Shown: positions 26,065 through 35,813, numbered from the stretch's first letter. The stretch is 64,000 bases of DNA from Marmoricola sp. URHB0036 (GCF_000426045.1 NZ_KE384490.1:601046-665045), one strand, 5' to 3'. Program-made: numbers and translations. Notes: generated by a model from the sequence alone, not told the origin.

Positions 26065-26223
26065 ATGGACGATCGGCCCCCTGGCTGGTACCGCGACCCG
26101 GACGACGCCCGTCACCACCTCTACTGGAACGGTGAGACCTGGCTGGTCCCGCCGGGCGACCTCGTCGAGGCCGTCGAGGTTCGCGAGGTTCGCGAGGTTC
26201 GCGAGATTCTCGAGCAGCGTTGA
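26065..26223 (+). CDS. DUF2510-like microprotein with VRE repeats
   Basis: 52 aa from ATG 26065. MDDRPPGWYRDPDDARHHLY followed by WNGETW matches the short DUF2510 motif (PGWYxDP...YWDGxxW) that usually sits at the N-terminus of actinobacterial membrane proteins. Here it stands alone, followed by a charged tail (EVREVREVREILEQR) from 9-bp repeats. No Shine-Dalgarno is visible, so the start is uncertain. It lies upstream of lon but the HAIR operator intervenes, making cotranscription doubtful. Confidence 0.5.
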   Translation: MDDRPPGWYRDPDDARHHLYWNGETWLVPPGDLVEAVEVREVREVREILEQR

Positions 26224-26295
26224 CCACGCAGCGCTGCTCGAGCGCCGTTCGCTGACAGCGGACGCGAGTGCGGGAACAGGTGCCCCCACCTCGAA

Positions 26296-26316
26296 GTTGA
26301 GTCATGCAGACTCAAG
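26296..26316. promoter_or_regulatory. HAIR (HspR-binding) operator upstream of lon
   Basis: GTTGAGT-CATGCAG-ACTCAAG matches the HspR-associated inverted repeat CTTGAGT-N7-ACTCAAG in 13 of 14 fixed positions. It ends 14 nt before the lon ATG. HspR represses lon as well as dnaK in Streptomyces, so heat-shock control of lon by HspR is expected here. The hspR gene is outside the window. Confidence 0.85.
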
Positions 26317-26329
26317 AATCGAGGATCTC

Positions 26330-28672
26330 ATGTCCGACGTCATCTCCCTCCCGCTGTTGTCCGTCCCCGATCTGGTGGTGCTTCCCGGCATGGTCGTGCC
26401 GGTCGAGCTAGACGGCGACGCCCGCCCCGTCATCGAGGCCGCCCAGGCCGGCTCCGAGGAGCGGCTGCTGCTCGCTCCCCGCCTCTCCGACCGCTACCCG
26501 ACGCACGGCGTGATCGCCACCGTCGAGCAGGTCGGCCGTCTGCCCGGCGGCGCCCGGGCCGCCGTGCTGCGTGCCGGCGAGCGCGTCCGCATCGGCTCCG
26601 GTGTGCCCGGCACCGGCGCGGCCCTGTGGGTCGAGGCCGAGACGGTGGACGAGGGGCCGGTCACCGAGCACGTCCGCGAGCTCGCCGAGGAGTACAAGCG
26701 GGTCGTGGTGGCGATCCTGCAGCGGCGCAACGCCTGGCAGGTCATCGACACCGTCCAGCAGGTCAAGGACCCCTCCCAGCTGGCCGACATGGCCGGCTAC
26801 GCGCCGTACCTCACCGACGAGCAGAAGCGCGAGCTCCTCGAGACCCCCGACATCGAGGCGCGGCTCTCCCGGGTCCTGGAGTGGGCGCGCGAGCACTTCG
26901 CCGAGCTCGACGTGACCGAGAAGATCCAGAACGACGTGCGCGAGGGCATGGACAAGCGGCAGCGCGAGTTCCTGCTCCGTGAGCAGCTCGCCGCCATCCG
27001 CAAGGAGCTCGGCGAGGACGAGCCCGAGGGTGCCGACGACTACCGCACTCGCGTCGAGAGCGCCGACCTGCCGGAGAAGGTCCGCGAGGCCGCGCTGCGC
27101 GAGGTCGGCAAGCTGGAGCGCGCGAGCGACCAGAGTCCTGAGTCCGGCTGGATCCGCACCTGGCTGGACACCGTGCTCGACCTGCCGTGGAACGTCCGCA
27201 CCGAGGACTCCACCGACATCGCCGGCGCCCGGGAGATCCTCGACGCCGACCACCACGGCCTCGACGACGTCAAGGACCGGATCGTGGAGTACCTCGCCGT
27301 TCGCTCCCGTCGTGCCGAGCGCGGCATGGAGGTCGTGGGCGGCCGGGGTTCGGGCGCCGTGCTGGCGCTCGTCGGCCCGCCCGGTGTCGGCAAGACCTCG
27401 CTCGGTGAGTCGGTCGCGCGCACGCTCGGCCGGAAGTTCGTCCGCGTCTCCCTCGGTGGTGTGCGCGACGAGGCCGAGATCCGCGGGCACCGGCGTACCT
27501 ACGTCGGGGCGCTGCCCGGCCGCATCGTCCGCGCCATCTCCGAGGCCGGCTCGATGAACCCGGTCGTGCTGCTCGACGAGATCGACAAGGTCGGCGCCGA
27601 CTACCGGGGCGACCCAGCGGCAGCGCTGCTGGAGGTGCTCGACCCCGCACAGAACCACACCTTCCGCGACCACTACCTCGAGGTCGACCTCGACCTCTCG
27701 GACGTGCTGTTCCTGGCGACCGCCAACGTGGCCGACACGATTCCTGCGCCGCTCTACGACCGGATGGAGGTCGTCACCCTCGACGGCTACACCGAGGAGG
27801 ACAAGGTCGCCATCGCGCGGACCCACCTGCTGCCGCGCCAGCTGTCCCGGGCTGCCCTGTCCGAGGACGAGGTGAGCGTCTCCGACGAGGCGCTGCGCCA
27901 GATGGCGGGGGAGTACACCCGTGAGGCCGGCGTACGGCAGCTGGAGCGGGCGATCGCCAAGGTGCTGCGCAAGGTCGCGACGAGGCTCGCCTCGACCGAC
28001 GCTGCGTTGGTCGCTGTCGACGGGGACAACCTGCGCGACTTCCTCGGGCGGCCGCGGTTCCTGCCGGAGTCCGCGGAGCGTACGGCGGTCCCGGGTGTCG
28101 CGACCGGCCTGGCCGTGACCGGGACCGGAGGCGACGTGCTGTTCATCGAGGCGACCTCGATGGAGGGCGAACGCGGCCTCACCCTCACCGGCCAGCTCGG
28201 TGACGTGATGAAGGAGTCGGCGCAGATCGCGCTGTCCTACCTGCGCTCGCACGGCGCCGAGCACGGTGTCGACGCCGAGTCGCTCGACCGCGCGCTGCAC
28301 CTGCACGTGCCGGCGGGAGCGGTGCCCAAGGACGGCCCGTCCGCGGGCGTGACCATGGTGACCGCGCTGTCGTCGCTCGCGTCCGGACGACCGGTGCGCT
28401 CCGACGTCGGGATGACGGGCGAGGTGACCCTCAACGGCCGGGTGCTGCCGATCGGCGGGGTGAAGCAGAAGCTGCTCGCCGCCCAGCGTGCCGGGTTGAA
28501 GACGGTGTTCATCCCGCAGCGCAACGAGCCCGACCTCGACGACGTACCGGCCGAGGTGCTCGAGCAGCTCGACGTGCGTCCGGTCGCCGACGTGGGCGAG
28601 ATCCTCGCCCTCGCCCTCGAGCCGGTGGAGACGTCGGCCCCGGCGGACTCCGTCCAGACCGCGGTCGCCTGA
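26330..28672 (+). CDS. lon: ATP-dependent protease Lon
   Basis: 780 aa from ATG 26330, with GAGG 5 nt upstream. Domain order: N-terminal substrate-binding domain ([20 protein letters not shown]), helical linker, AAA+ with Walker [10 protein letters not shown] and Walker [10 protein letters not shown], and the peptidase domain with the Ser of [11 protein letters not shown] and the Lys of [10 protein letters not shown] forming the catalytic dyad. Cytosolic quality-control protease acting on misfolded and regulatory proteins. The upstream open frame extends to 26015 but is not coding-like there. A HAIR operator directly upstream points to HspR control. Confidence 0.95.
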   Translation: MSDVISLPLLSVPDLVVLPGMVVPVELDGDARPVIEAAQAGSEERLLLAPRLSDRYPTHGVIATVEQVGRLPGGARAAVLRAGERVRIGSGVPGTGAALWVEAETVDEGPVTEHVRELAEEYKRVVVAILQRRNAWQVIDTVQQVKDPSQLADMAGYAPYLTDEQKRELLETPDIEARLSRVLEWAREHFAELDVTEKIQNDVREGMDKRQREFLLREQLAAIRKELGEDEPEGADDYRTRVESADLPEKVREAALREVGKLERASDQSPESGWIRTWLDTVLDLPWNVRTEDSTDIAGAREILDADHHGLDDVKDRIVEYLAVRSRRAERGMEVVGGRGSGAVLALVGPPGVGKTSLGESVARTLGRKFVRVSLGGVRDEAEIRGHRRTYVGALPGRIVRAISEAGSMNPVVLLDEIDKVGADYRGDPAAALLEVLDPAQNHTFRDHYLEVDLDLSDVLFLATANVADTIPAPLYDRMEVVTLDGYTEEDKVAIARTHLLPRQLSRAALSEDEVSVSDEALRQMAGEYTREAGVRQLERAIAKVLRKVATRLASTDAALVAVDGDNLRDFLGRPRFLPESAERTAVPGVATGLAVTGTGGDVLFIEATSMEGERGLTLTGQLGDVMKESAQIALSYLRSHGAEHGVDAESLDRALHLHVPAGAVPKDGPSAGVTMVTALSSLASGRPVRSDVGMTGEVTLNGRVLPIGGVKQKLLAAQRAGLKTVFIPQRNEPDLDDVPAEVLEQLDVRPVADVGEILALALEPVETSAPADSVQTAVA

Positions 28673-28685
28673 AGCCCCGCCGAGA

Positions 28686-28809
28686 GGGCACTTCTGGTTG
28701 GCAGGAGTACGCCGAGAGGGCAGTTCTGGTCAGCCAGAACTGCCCTCTCGCTGCGTCCTGACCAACCATTCCTGCCCGGTCAGCGGGCTGGAGGCCACCA
28801 GAACTGCCC
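28686..28809. repeat. Cluster of GGGCAGTTCTGG repeats with a perfect 17-bp hairpin
   Basis: Four copies of GGGCAGTTCTGG occur in the lon/S9 peptidase gap: 28686-28697 (one mismatch), 28718-28729, and inverted at 28734-28745 and 28798-28809. The middle pair lies in a perfect 17-bp stem, 28713-28729 with 28734-28750, with a TCAG loop. This can end lon transcripts. The same 12-mer (allowing one mismatch) recurs in both copies of the dual-hairpin element at 3963-3974 and 42334-42345. Confidence 0.8.
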
Positions 28810-28845
28810 GGTCGGAGGCACAGGGGGGCGTGATAGGTAGAAGGG

Positions 28846-30915
28846 GTGACTGACTCGGCATCTTCCCCCGGCTCCGGCTCCGGCCCAACTCCGTTCGACG
28901 ACCTCGACGACTACGTCGACCTGCCGCGGGGGGCGGGGCTGGCGCTGTCGCCCGACGGGACGCGCCTGGTCACCGCGGTACAGACGCTGAACCCGAAGCG
29001 GACCAAGTGGGTGACCGCCCTGTGGGAGGTCGACCCCGACGGCGAGCGTCCGGCCCGGCGACTCACCCGCAGCGCCAAGGGCGAGGGCGGGGCGGCGTTC
29101 TTGCCGGACGGCTCGTTGCTGTTCACCTCGGCGCGTCCGGACCCGGCGGTCGAGGACGACGAAGAGGTCTCGTTGCTCTGGATGCTGCCGGCCGGTGGCG
29201 GCGAGGCCCGCGTCGTGGCCAGCCGACCCGGCGGAGTGGGACACGTCGAGGTCGCGACGAGTGCCGGGACCGTCGTACTCACCTCCCACACGTTCCCGTC
29301 CTCCGACAGCCACGAGACGGAGGCCGCCAAGCGCAAGGAGCGCAAGGAGAAGAAGGTCTCCGCGATCCTGCACGAGCAGGTGCCCGTGCGGTTCTGGGAC
29401 CACGACCTCGGCCCGGACGCACCTCGGCTGTTCGCCGGCACCCTGACCGACGCCGAGCAGCCCGGCGACGAGCCGAAGCTCGACCTGACCGACCTGACCC
29501 CGGAGCCGGGCCGGGCGCTGGTCGAGGGGGAGTACGCCGTCAGCCCCGACGGTTCGACCGTCGCCACGTCGTGGGCGCTGCGCGAACGAGGCGGACTGCG
29601 CTACGCCCTGGCCCTCATCGACGTCGCGAGCGGTGACCTGACCGTCGTCCTCTACGACGTCGGGAGCGAGTACGGCGCCCCGAGCTTCAGCCCGGACGGG
29701 CGCTCGATCGCCCTGGTCCGCGAGGTCCGTTCCACGCCGCACGATCCGGGTGACCGACGCGTGTGCCTCTACTCCCGCGACGATGGATCGCTGCGCGACC
29801 TGACCGGCGACTGGGACCACTGGCCGGCCAGCTCGCTCGAGTGGACCCCCGACGGCTCGGCGATCGTGCTCGTGGCTGACGAGGACGGCCGCGCGCCGGT
29901 CTTCCGGCTCGACGTCGCCAGTGGCGAGTTCACCCGCCTGACCGCCGACCCCTTCACCTACGCCGACGTACGGGTCTCACCCGACGGACGCCACGTCTAT
30001 GCCATGCGCACGTCGTACGCCCAGCCGTTCCGGCCGGTGCGCCTCGACGCGACCACCCCCGACCAGGACTCCGAGCCGCTGCCTGGCCCGAGCGCGACGC
30101 CCGAGCTGCCCGGCCGGCTCGAGGAGGTCGAGACCACCGCAGCCGACGGCACCCGCGTGCGGTCGTGGCTGGCGCTGCCCGACGACGCCTCGCCCTCGAG
30201 CCCGGCTCCGATGCTGCTGTGGATCCACGGCGGTCCGCTCGGGTCGTGGAACGCCTGGTCGTGGCGCTGGAACCCGTGGTTGGCCGTCGCGCAGGGGTAC
30301 GCCGTGCTGCTGCCGGATCCGGCACTGTCCACCGGCTACGGGCTGGAGTTCATCCGTCGCGGCTGGGGCAACTGGGGCGACGCGCCGTACACCGATCTGA
30401 TGGCCGCCACCGACGCGGCCGTCGAGCGCTCCGACATCGACGAGACACGGACCGCTGCGATGGGCGGATCGTTCGGCGGCTACATGGCCAACTGGGTCGC
30501 CGGGCACACCGACCGGTTCAAGGCGATCGTCACCCACGCCAGCCTGTGGGCGCTCGACCAGTTCGGACCGACCACCGATGCTCCGTGGTACTGGGCGCGC
30601 GAGATGACGCCCGAGATGCAGCAGGCCAACAGCCCGCACCTGCACGCCGACGCGATCAGCACGCCGATGCTCGTCATCCACGGCGACCACGACTACCGCG
30701 TCCCCATCGGCGAGGCGCTGCGGCTGTGGTCCGAGCTGGCCGACCGCGCGGAGTCGCAAGGCGGGGAGATGCCGCACAAGTTCCTCTACTTCCCGACCGA
30801 GAACCACTGGATCCTGACGCCGCAGCACGCCAAGGTCTGGTACCAGACCGTGCTCGCGTTCGTCGACCATCACGTGCTCGGCAAGGACTGGCAGACGCCC
30901 GATCTGCTGCAGTGA
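28846..30915 (+). CDS. S9 family (prolyl oligopeptidase-type) serine peptidase
   Basis: 689 aa. The N-terminal 400 residues form a beta-propeller with TolB/WD40-like blades (SPDGTRL, SPDGSTV, SPDGRSI, SPDGRHV). The C-terminal alpha/beta hydrolase has the nucleophile in GGSFGGY, the acid in HGDHDYRVP and the histidine in ENHWI. Relatives are cytosolic dipeptidyl or acylaminoacyl peptidases. No signal peptide is seen. GTG 28846 follows directly after the repeat cluster. The gene is followed 24 bp later by threonine aldolase with its own promoter hexamer. Confidence 0.88.
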   Translation: MTDSASSPGSGSGPTPFDDLDDYVDLPRGAGLALSPDGTRLVTAVQTLNPKRTKWVTALWEVDPDGERPARRLTRSAKGEGGAAFLPDGSLLFTSARPDPAVEDDEEVSLLWMLPAGGGEARVVASRPGGVGHVEVATSAGTVVLTSHTFPSSDSHETEAAKRKERKEKKVSAILHEQVPVRFWDHDLGPDAPRLFAGTLTDAEQPGDEPKLDLTDLTPEPGRALVEGEYAVSPDGSTVATSWALRERGGLRYALALIDVASGDLTVVLYDVGSEYGAPSFSPDGRSIALVREVRSTPHDPGDRRVCLYSRDDGSLRDLTGDWDHWPASSLEWTPDGSAIVLVADEDGRAPVFRLDVASGEFTRLTADPFTYADVRVSPDGRHVYAMRTSYAQPFRPVRLDATTPDQDSEPLPGPSATPELPGRLEEVETTAADGTRVRSWLALPDDASPSSPAPMLLWIHGGPLGSWNAWSWRWNPWLAVAQGYAVLLPDPALSTGYGLEFIRRGWGNWGDAPYTDLMAATDAAVERSDIDETRTAAMGGSFGGYMANWVAGHTDRFKAIVTHASLWALDQFGPTTDAPWYWAREMTPEMQQANSPHLHADAISTPMLVIHGDHDYRVPIGEALRLWSELADRAESQGGEMPHKFLYFPTENHWILTPQHAKVWYQTVLAFVDHHVLGKDWQTPDLLQ

Positions 30916-30939
30916 ACGCGGGGTCCTAGGCTCGGGTTC

Positions 30940-31941
30940 ATGATCGACCTGCGCTCCGACACCGTCACCAAGCCGACCGAGGACATGCGCCGGGCCATGG
31001 CCCACGCCGAGGTGGGCGACGACGTGTACGGCGAGGACCCGACCGTCGCCGAGCTCCAGGACCGGGTGGCCGGCCTGTTCGGCTTCGAGGCGGCGCTGTT
31101 CACGCCGACCGGGTCGATGGCCAACGTGCTCGCCCTGGCCGCGCTGGTCGCCCCGGGTCAGGAGGTCATCTGCGAGTCGCGCGCACACATCCTGCGGGCC
31201 GAGCTCGGTGCCCACGGCGCACTGACCGGGATCACCTCGCGCACCTGGATCCGCGAGGACGGCCAGGTCGACCTGCCCGCGATCCGGTCGATGCACGCCC
31301 CTGACATGGGCCCGTTCTTCGTGCGCACCACGGCGATCTCGGTGGAGAACACGCACAACTTCGCCGGCGGGACGGTGCTACCGCTCGCCGACCTCGAGGA
31401 GCTGCGCACCGTGGCGGACGACCTCGGCTGCGGCGTACACGTGGACGGGGCGCGCATCTGGAACGCCCACGTCGCGACCGGCACGCCGCTGGCGTCCTAC
31501 GGCGCGATCGCCGACACCATGGCCGTCTGCTTCTCCAAGGGCCTCGGTGCCCCGATCGGCTCGGTGATGATGGGCTCGGCCGACCAGGTCGCCGAGGCGC
31601 GCGTACGCCGCAAGCGGATGGGCGGGGGAATGCGCCAGGTCGGCGTGCTCGCCGCTGCTGCGCTGTATGCCCTCGACCACCACGTCGAGCGGCTGGCCGA
31701 GGACCACGAGCACGCCACGCTGCTCGCCGAGGCCTGCGGCATGGACCCCGCCCTCACGGAGACCAACATCGTCGTGGTCGACGTGCCCGACGCCCCGGCC
31801 GTGGTTGCCGCTGCCAGGGAGCAGGGCGTGCTTGTCGGCGCCGTCGGACCGACCAAGGTCCGGATGCTCACCCACCTCGACGCCGACCGGGGCTCGGTCG
31901 AGCAGGCCGCGAAGGTGCTCGCGCAGATCTTGGCGACCTGA
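30940..31941 (+). CDS. ltaE: Low-specificity L-threonine aldolase
   Basis: 333 aa, fold-type I PLP enzyme: [12 protein letters not shown] start, [23 protein letters not shown] and the PLP lysine in SKGLGAP. It cleaves L-threonine or L-allo-threonine to glycine and acetaldehyde. TAGGCT at 30927-30932 is 7 nt upstream of ATG, suggesting a leaderless transcript. It ends 1 bp from the convergent DUF6176-like gene. Other beta-eliminating lyases of the same fold, such as tyrosine phenol-lyase relatives, are less likely at this length. Confidence 0.9.
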   Translation: MIDLRSDTVTKPTEDMRRAMAHAEVGDDVYGEDPTVAELQDRVAGLFGFEAALFTPTGSMANVLALAALVAPGQEVICESRAHILRAELGAHGALTGITSRTWIREDGQVDLPAIRSMHAPDMGPFFVRTTAISVENTHNFAGGTVLPLADLEELRTVADDLGCGVHVDGARIWNAHVATGTPLASYGAIADTMAVCFSKGLGAPIGSVMMGSADQVAEARVRRKRMGGGMRQVGVLAAAALYALDHHVERLAEDHEHATLLAEACGMDPALTETNIVVVDVPDAPAVVAAAREQGVLVGAVGPTKVRMLTHLDADRGSVEQAAKVLAQILAT

Positions 31942-31942
31942 C

Positions 31943-32326
31943 TCAGTCGCGCAGCGCCCAGCCGAGCACTGCCTGGCGGACCGGCTCGGGGAGCATCAGC
32001 ACCTGGGGCTCGGCCTCGACCCAGCCCGGCTCCTTGGTGCGCACCGCCTGGGCCTGGTGGTCGAGATCGATCTGGTGGGTGGAGGACTGGAGGTCGGCGC
32101 CGCCCTCACCACGGATGGCCACCCAGTAAAGGTAGTCCTGCCCGTCATCGTGCAGCCGGAAGACGATCTCGATGGCCATCCGCTCGCGGTCGAGCGTGGC
32201 CACGCACTCGTCGACACGTTCGTCGAGCATCGTCATCCAGCGGTCGGCCTCCTCACTCGCACCGGGGAGGACCCTGGCGCGGGAGAGTTCGACGACGAGG
32301 CCTTCGGGGATGCTCTGTGGCGCCAT
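31943..32326 (-). CDS. DUF6176-like hypothetical protein
   Basis: 127 aa. Ferredoxin-like alpha/beta pattern: ELSRARVLPGASEEADRWMT, ERVDECVATLDRERMAIEIV and GQDYLYWVAIRGEG. This resembles the DUF6176 family (antibiotic-biosynthesis-monooxygenase-like dimeric barrels) of unknown function. ATG 32326 has TAGATT 6 nt upstream. The start is adjacent to, and transcribed from, the same side as the class I DAHP synthase end, but with its own promoter hexamer. Confidence 0.65.
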   Translation of the reverse strand: MAPQSIPEGLVVELSRARVLPGASEEADRWMTMLDERVDECVATLDRERMAIEIVFRLHDDGQDYLYWVAIRGEGGADLQSSTHQIDLDHQAQAVRTKEPGWVEAEPQVLMLPEPVRQAVLGWALRD

Positions 32327-32348
32327 GCCCCGAATCTAGGGCCTGTGC

Positions 32349-33371
32349 TCAGCGTCGACCCACGGCTTTCGGCAACTGGCGCACGGCCTGTGCCAAGGCC
32401 CGCAGCTCGGCACCGAAGAGGGCCTGCGGTCCGTCGCACAGCGCGTTCTCCGGATCGGGGTGGACGTCGACGATGACACCGTCGGCACCGACGGCGATGG
32501 CCGCCCGGGACAGGGGTACGACGAGGTCGCGGCGCCCGCCGGCGTGCGAGGGGTCCACGATCACCGGCAGGTGGCTGGTCGCCTGGACGACGGGGACGGC
32601 CGAGATGTCGAGGGTGTTGCGGGTGCTCGGCTCGAAGGTGCGGATCCCGCGCTCGCACAGGACCACGTCGAGGTTGCCGCGCTGGGCGACGTACTCCGCC
32701 GCCATCAGCCACTCCTCGATCGTGGAGGTCATCCCGCGTTTGAGCAGCACCGGCTTGCCGCACTCACCCACCGCCTGGAGCAGGCCGAAGTTGGCCATGT
32801 TGCGCGTGCCGACCTGGAGCATGTCGGCGTGCTCGGCGACGATCTTCACGTCGCGGGCGTCGACGATCTCGGTGACGATCGGCAGGCCGGTCACCTCGCG
32901 CACGTCGGCGAGGATCTCCAGGCCCTTCACGCCGAGCCCCTGGAAGGCGTACGGCGAGGTACGCGGCTTGAACGCGCCGCCGCGGAGCAGGCGGGCCCCC
33001 GCAGCCTTCGCCATCTCGGCCGCCTCGAGCGTCTGCTGGGCCGTCTCGACGGCGCACGGACCAGCGATGAAGGTGAACGTGTCGGGACCGATCGCGACCT
33101 CGTGGCCCTCCCGCCCGACGTGCACGGTCGAGCGCTCGGGGTGGTGCTGGAGGCTGACCAGCTTGTAGGGGTCGGAGATCCGGTAGACGTCCTGCACCCC
33201 GGGCATCACGCGCAGGTTGAGGCCGTGGAAGGACTCGATGTCGCCGACCAGGCCGATGATCGTGCGGGTGACGCCGCGGCTCACGAACGCCTGCCCGCCC
33301 GTCTCCTCGACGCGCTCGGTGACGCGCGCGATCTGCTCCTCGGTGGCACCCGGAGCCATCACAACGACCAT
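32349..33371 (-). CDS. aroF: Class I-beta 3-deoxy-7-phosphoheptulonate synthase
   Basis: 340 aa from ATG 33371, with TAGCCT 7 nt upstream. N-terminal ferredoxin-like regulatory domain (residues 1-70, MVVVMAPGATEEQIARVTER), then a TIM barrel: AGPCAVETAQQ, RGGAFKPRTSPYAFQGLG, LQVGTRNMANFGLL, LLKRGMT and VDPSHAGGRRD. It makes DAHP from phosphoenolpyruvate and erythrose 4-phosphate. In Thermotoga this N-terminal domain mediates Tyr/Phe inhibition. The organism also has a class II enzyme at 21822. The open frame extends upstream to 33773 but is a shadow of the EamA gene. Confidence 0.93.
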   Translation of the reverse strand: MVVVMAPGATEEQIARVTERVEETGGQAFVSRGVTRTIIGLVGDIESFHGLNLRVMPGVQDVYRISDPYKLVSLQHHPERSTVHVGREGHEVAIGPDTFTFIAGPCAVETAQQTLEAAEMAKAAGARLLRGGAFKPRTSPYAFQGLGVKGLEILADVREVTGLPIVTEIVDARDVKIVAEHADMLQVGTRNMANFGLLQAVGECGKPVLLKRGMTSTIEEWLMAAEYVAQRGNLDVVLCERGIRTFEPSTRNTLDISAVPVVQATSHLPVIVDPSHAGGRRDLVVPLSRAAIAVGADGVIVDVHPDPENALCDGPQALFGAELRALAQAVRQLPKAVGRR

Positions 33372-33427
33372 GTTCTCGAGGCTAGGGGTGCCGTCCGGAT
33401 GCCGGTACTGATATCCACGATCCGATA

Positions 33428-34342
33428 TCAGACTGCGATGTGCGGGACCTCCGCCTCGATGTGCCGCCGTGGCACGAGCTCGACGATCAGCATCGCGGCC
33501 AGCACCAGGGCGCCGCCCAGGAGCATCCGTGCAGTCGCAGACTCCCCGCCCAGCAGCACCGCGAAGAGCGCGGCGAAGACCGGCTCCATGCTCATGATGA
33601 TCGCGGTCCGGGTCGGCGGCAGGTGCGCCTGTGCCCAGGTCTGCCCGAGCAGCGCCGCCGCACCGGCGACCAGCGCCATGTAGACGATCGCGAGCCAGTC
33701 GCCGGCGCGGTCCGGCAGCACGATCCCGTTCGGCGCCGCGGCCACCAGGCAGATCACGGCGATCACGATGCACTGCACGATCGCCATCCCCAGGGCGTCG
33801 CGCGAGTCCGACCAGGCGCCGAGGCCGACGATGTGCAGCGCGTAGATGAGCGCGGCCACGAGGGTCAGCGCCTCGCCGTACCCGAGGCCGAGACCGGAGG
33901 ACACGTCACCGAGGGTGAGTACGCCGAGCCCGGCCATCGCGAGCAGCACCGCCAGCCAGGTCATGCCGCCGATCCGGGAGCGCAGCAGCACCGCCGCGAA
34001 CAGGGGAGTGGCCACGACGTACATCCCGGTGATGAACCCCGAGATGCTGGCCGCCGTGTGCGCGAGTCCGGCCGTCTGGAGGATCTGCGCGACGCCGTAC
34101 AGCCCGCCGAGCACCAGCGCCTGCCGCCGTCGTTCGCGGGACAGGCGGCCGATCGCCCGCGGCGAGAGCAGCAGCAGCGCCACGGAGGCGATCGCGAAGC
34201 GCACGGCCAGGAAGTCCAGCACCGGCACCCGGTCGAGCAGGTCGTGGATCAGGAAGAAGGTCGATCCCCAGCTGGCCGTGATCGCGAGCAGCGCCAGCGT
34301 GGCGAGGAGCGTGACCCGGGACGTGCTCGGTGCCTGGGCCAT
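33428..34342 (-). CDS. EamA/DMT-family transporter
   Basis: 304 aa with about ten hydrophobic segments in two EamA repeats (ALLAITASWGSTFFLIHDLL in the first, VYMALVAGAAALLGQTWAQA in the second). The substrate is unknown; many relatives export amino acids or metabolites. TAGGCT lies 6 nt before ATG 34342, so it has its own leaderless-type promoter. It lies upstream of aroF in the same direction, but the promoter hexamer of aroF argues for separate expression. Confidence 0.87.
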   Translation of the reverse strand: MAQAPSTSRVTLLATLALLAITASWGSTFFLIHDLLDRVPVLDFLAVRFAIASVALLLLSPRAIGRLSRERRRQALVLGGLYGVAQILQTAGLAHTAASISGFITGMYVVATPLFAAVLLRSRIGGMTWLAVLLAMAGLGVLTLGDVSSGLGLGYGEALTLVAALIYALHIVGLGAWSDSRDALGMAIVQCIVIAVICLVAAAPNGIVLPDRAGDWLAIVYMALVAGAAALLGQTWAQAHLPPTRTAIIMSMEPVFAALFAVLLGGESATARMLLGGALVLAAMLIVELVPRRHIEAEVPHIAV

Positions 34343-34373
34343 GGGCGCAGCCTAGAGCCGGGGGCGCGACGTC

Positions 34374-35213
34374 CTAGATCGGGCTGCCGGTGTGGATGAG
34401 GCGGTGCTGGATGCCGCGCACCGAGCGGACGTACTGCTTGGTGTCCCGGAAGTAGCCGTGCTTACGCACCGCGCCGAGGCCCTGGTAGTACGCCGCGATC
34501 GCGTTGTTGTCGTAGCGGGTCCACGCGCGGAGGACCCGCAGGGTCAGCACACCGGCCTGGATGTTGTCGTGGGTGTCGCGCAGGCGCAGCTTGCGCCCGG
34601 CGTACCACCGCATCCAGCGGCCGGTGTCCGGCATCACCTGCATCACGCCGATCGCGCCGGCGCTGGAGATCCGACGCTGCTGCCAGCCCGACTCCTGCCA
34701 GGCGATGGCCAGGGCCAGGCTCTTGGAGACGCCGTAGTGCTGCGCCATCCGGGTGACCAGGCTGCGCACCTGGTCGCGGCTCTGGTCGGCGTGCAGCCAG
34801 CCGCGTTCCGTCGGGGTCGTCACGTGGGTCAGCAGGGGAGGAGCAACGTGGTGCTTGTGCCCGGTCGCGTGGCGCTTGTGCCGGTGGGCCGGCGGCTTCG
34901 GCGGCTTCGGCGGCTGGCCGTGGGCCTTGCGCCACGCGGAGACCACGACGGGGATGCGCAGCACCTCGCCTCGGTAGATGGCGCCGGCGGAGCCGAGATG
35001 GTTCAGGCGGAGCAGCTCGGCGGTCCAGGCGTGGTAGCGCACGGCAAGACCAGTCGCGGTCTCGCCGGGCAGGACCGTGTGCCGCACGATCGTGCGGTCG
35101 GGGTGGCGCGGCCAGGCGGTGGCCTCGGCGGCGGCAGGCACCAAGGTCGCCGCGGTCGCGACGGCGATCACGCCGGCGAGGCGTGCAGAGAGTCGGGGTG
35201 GGGGAAGATTCAT
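34374..35213 (-). CDS. Secreted LysM and lytic transglycosylase-like protein
   Basis: 279 aa from ATG 35213 with GGAGG 5 nt upstream. Signal peptide (AGVIAVATAATLVPAAAEA), one LysM repeat (HTVLPGETATGLAVRYHAWT), a Pro/Lys/His-rich linker (QPPKPPKPPAHRHKRH), then a Slt-type domain with catalytic Glu in IAWQESGWQQ and GAIGVMQVMPDTG. It should bind and cut peptidoglycan outside the membrane. Imperfect repeats of GACGGAACGTTCC lie 120-170 bp upstream and may control it. Confidence 0.88.
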   Translation of the reverse strand: MNLPPPRLSARLAGVIAVATAATLVPAAAEATAWPRHPDRTIVRHTVLPGETATGLAVRYHAWTAELLRLNHLGSAGAIYRGEVLRIPVVVSAWRKAHGQPPKPPKPPAHRHKRHATGHKHHVAPPLLTHVTTPTERGWLHADQSRDQVRSLVTRMAQHYGVSKSLALAIAWQESGWQQRRISSAGAIGVMQVMPDTGRWMRWYAGRKLRLRDTHDNIQAGVLTLRVLRAWTRYDNNAIAAYYQGLGAVRKHGYFRDTKQYVRSVRGIQHRLIHTGSPI

Positions 35214-35332
35214 GCGTCCTCCGTCGGTGGACGGGCAGGGGCAGCCGTCGACGTTACCAGTGTGACTGGAGTGACGGAAGGGGCTGTTGAGCCCGCGGAT
35301 CGGGGCTTGCCGTGTCCTACGTCTGGCGTCTT

Positions 35333-35382
35333 GACGGAACGTTCCAGCAACGCGCCTTGTGACGGAACGTTCCGTCAACGCG
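35333..35382. promoter_or_regulatory. Paired GACGGAACGTTCC repeats
   Basis: Two 22-bp units, GACGGAACGTTCC-NN-CAACGCG, at 35333-35354 and 35361-35382, spaced 28 bp. The second contains a perfect 18-bp palindrome at 35360-35377. They lie 120-170 bp upstream of the LysM/transglycosylase ATG. They look like an operator pair for a dimeric regulator. The core GGAACGTTCC does not fit the actinobacterial LexA box spacing. Confidence 0.5.
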
Positions 35383-35432
35383 GGAGCGGCGTCCGGCCAC
35401 CTCGTCACGAGGCAAGGCGACGTACCGAGCGA

Positions 35433-35813
35433 TCAGACGCCGGCGGGCGTGGCCCGGACGTGTTGGCGCACGGGTCCAGCAAGCAGCGGCAGGGCCTGGC
35501 CGAGGTACAGCACCGTCAGCAGGACGGCTCGAGCGTCCCCGATCGCGGCGAGTCCGTAGATGACGGCGCCGACGAACGACGTCACGACGATGAAGCCTCG
35601 GGCGACTCGGCTGCGCCTGCGGTAGACGAGCCACAGCAACACGGTGCCGATGGCGAACCAGCCGATGGCCGCGGCCGCCTCGGAGCCGGAGCCGTAGTCG
35701 GTGCACGCGACCTGCAGCGCCAGGAAGGCTCCCGACAAGAGGAGCAGGCGCTTCGTCGCGGGCTGCTCGTCGGAGGCCGGGCGACCGCGGTCCACGGATG
35801 CGCTCTGGGTCAC
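35433..35813 (-). CDS. Hypothetical small membrane protein
   Basis: 126 aa from GTG 35813, with TAGTCT 6 nt upstream. A polar N-terminus of about 20 residues, then four hydrophobic segments (LLLLSGAFLALQVAC, AAIGWFAIGTVLLWLVY, VVTSFVGAVIYGLAAIGDA, LLTVLYLGQALPLLAG). No family is recognised. It lies between pknL and the transglycosylase gene, with separate promoter features. Confidence 0.65.
   Translation of the reverse strand: MTQSASVDRGRPASDEQPATKRLLLLSGAFLALQVACTDYGSGSEAAAAIGWFAIGTVLLWLVYRRRSRVARGFIVVTSFVGAVIYGLAAIGDARAVLLTVLYLGQALPLLAGPVRQHVRATPAGV

Noticed and set aside
32349-33773. Longer form of the class I DAHP synthase with an extra 134 N-terminal residues
   Set aside because: The extension is antisense to the EamA gene and ATG 33371 has a promoter hexamer and the normal family start.
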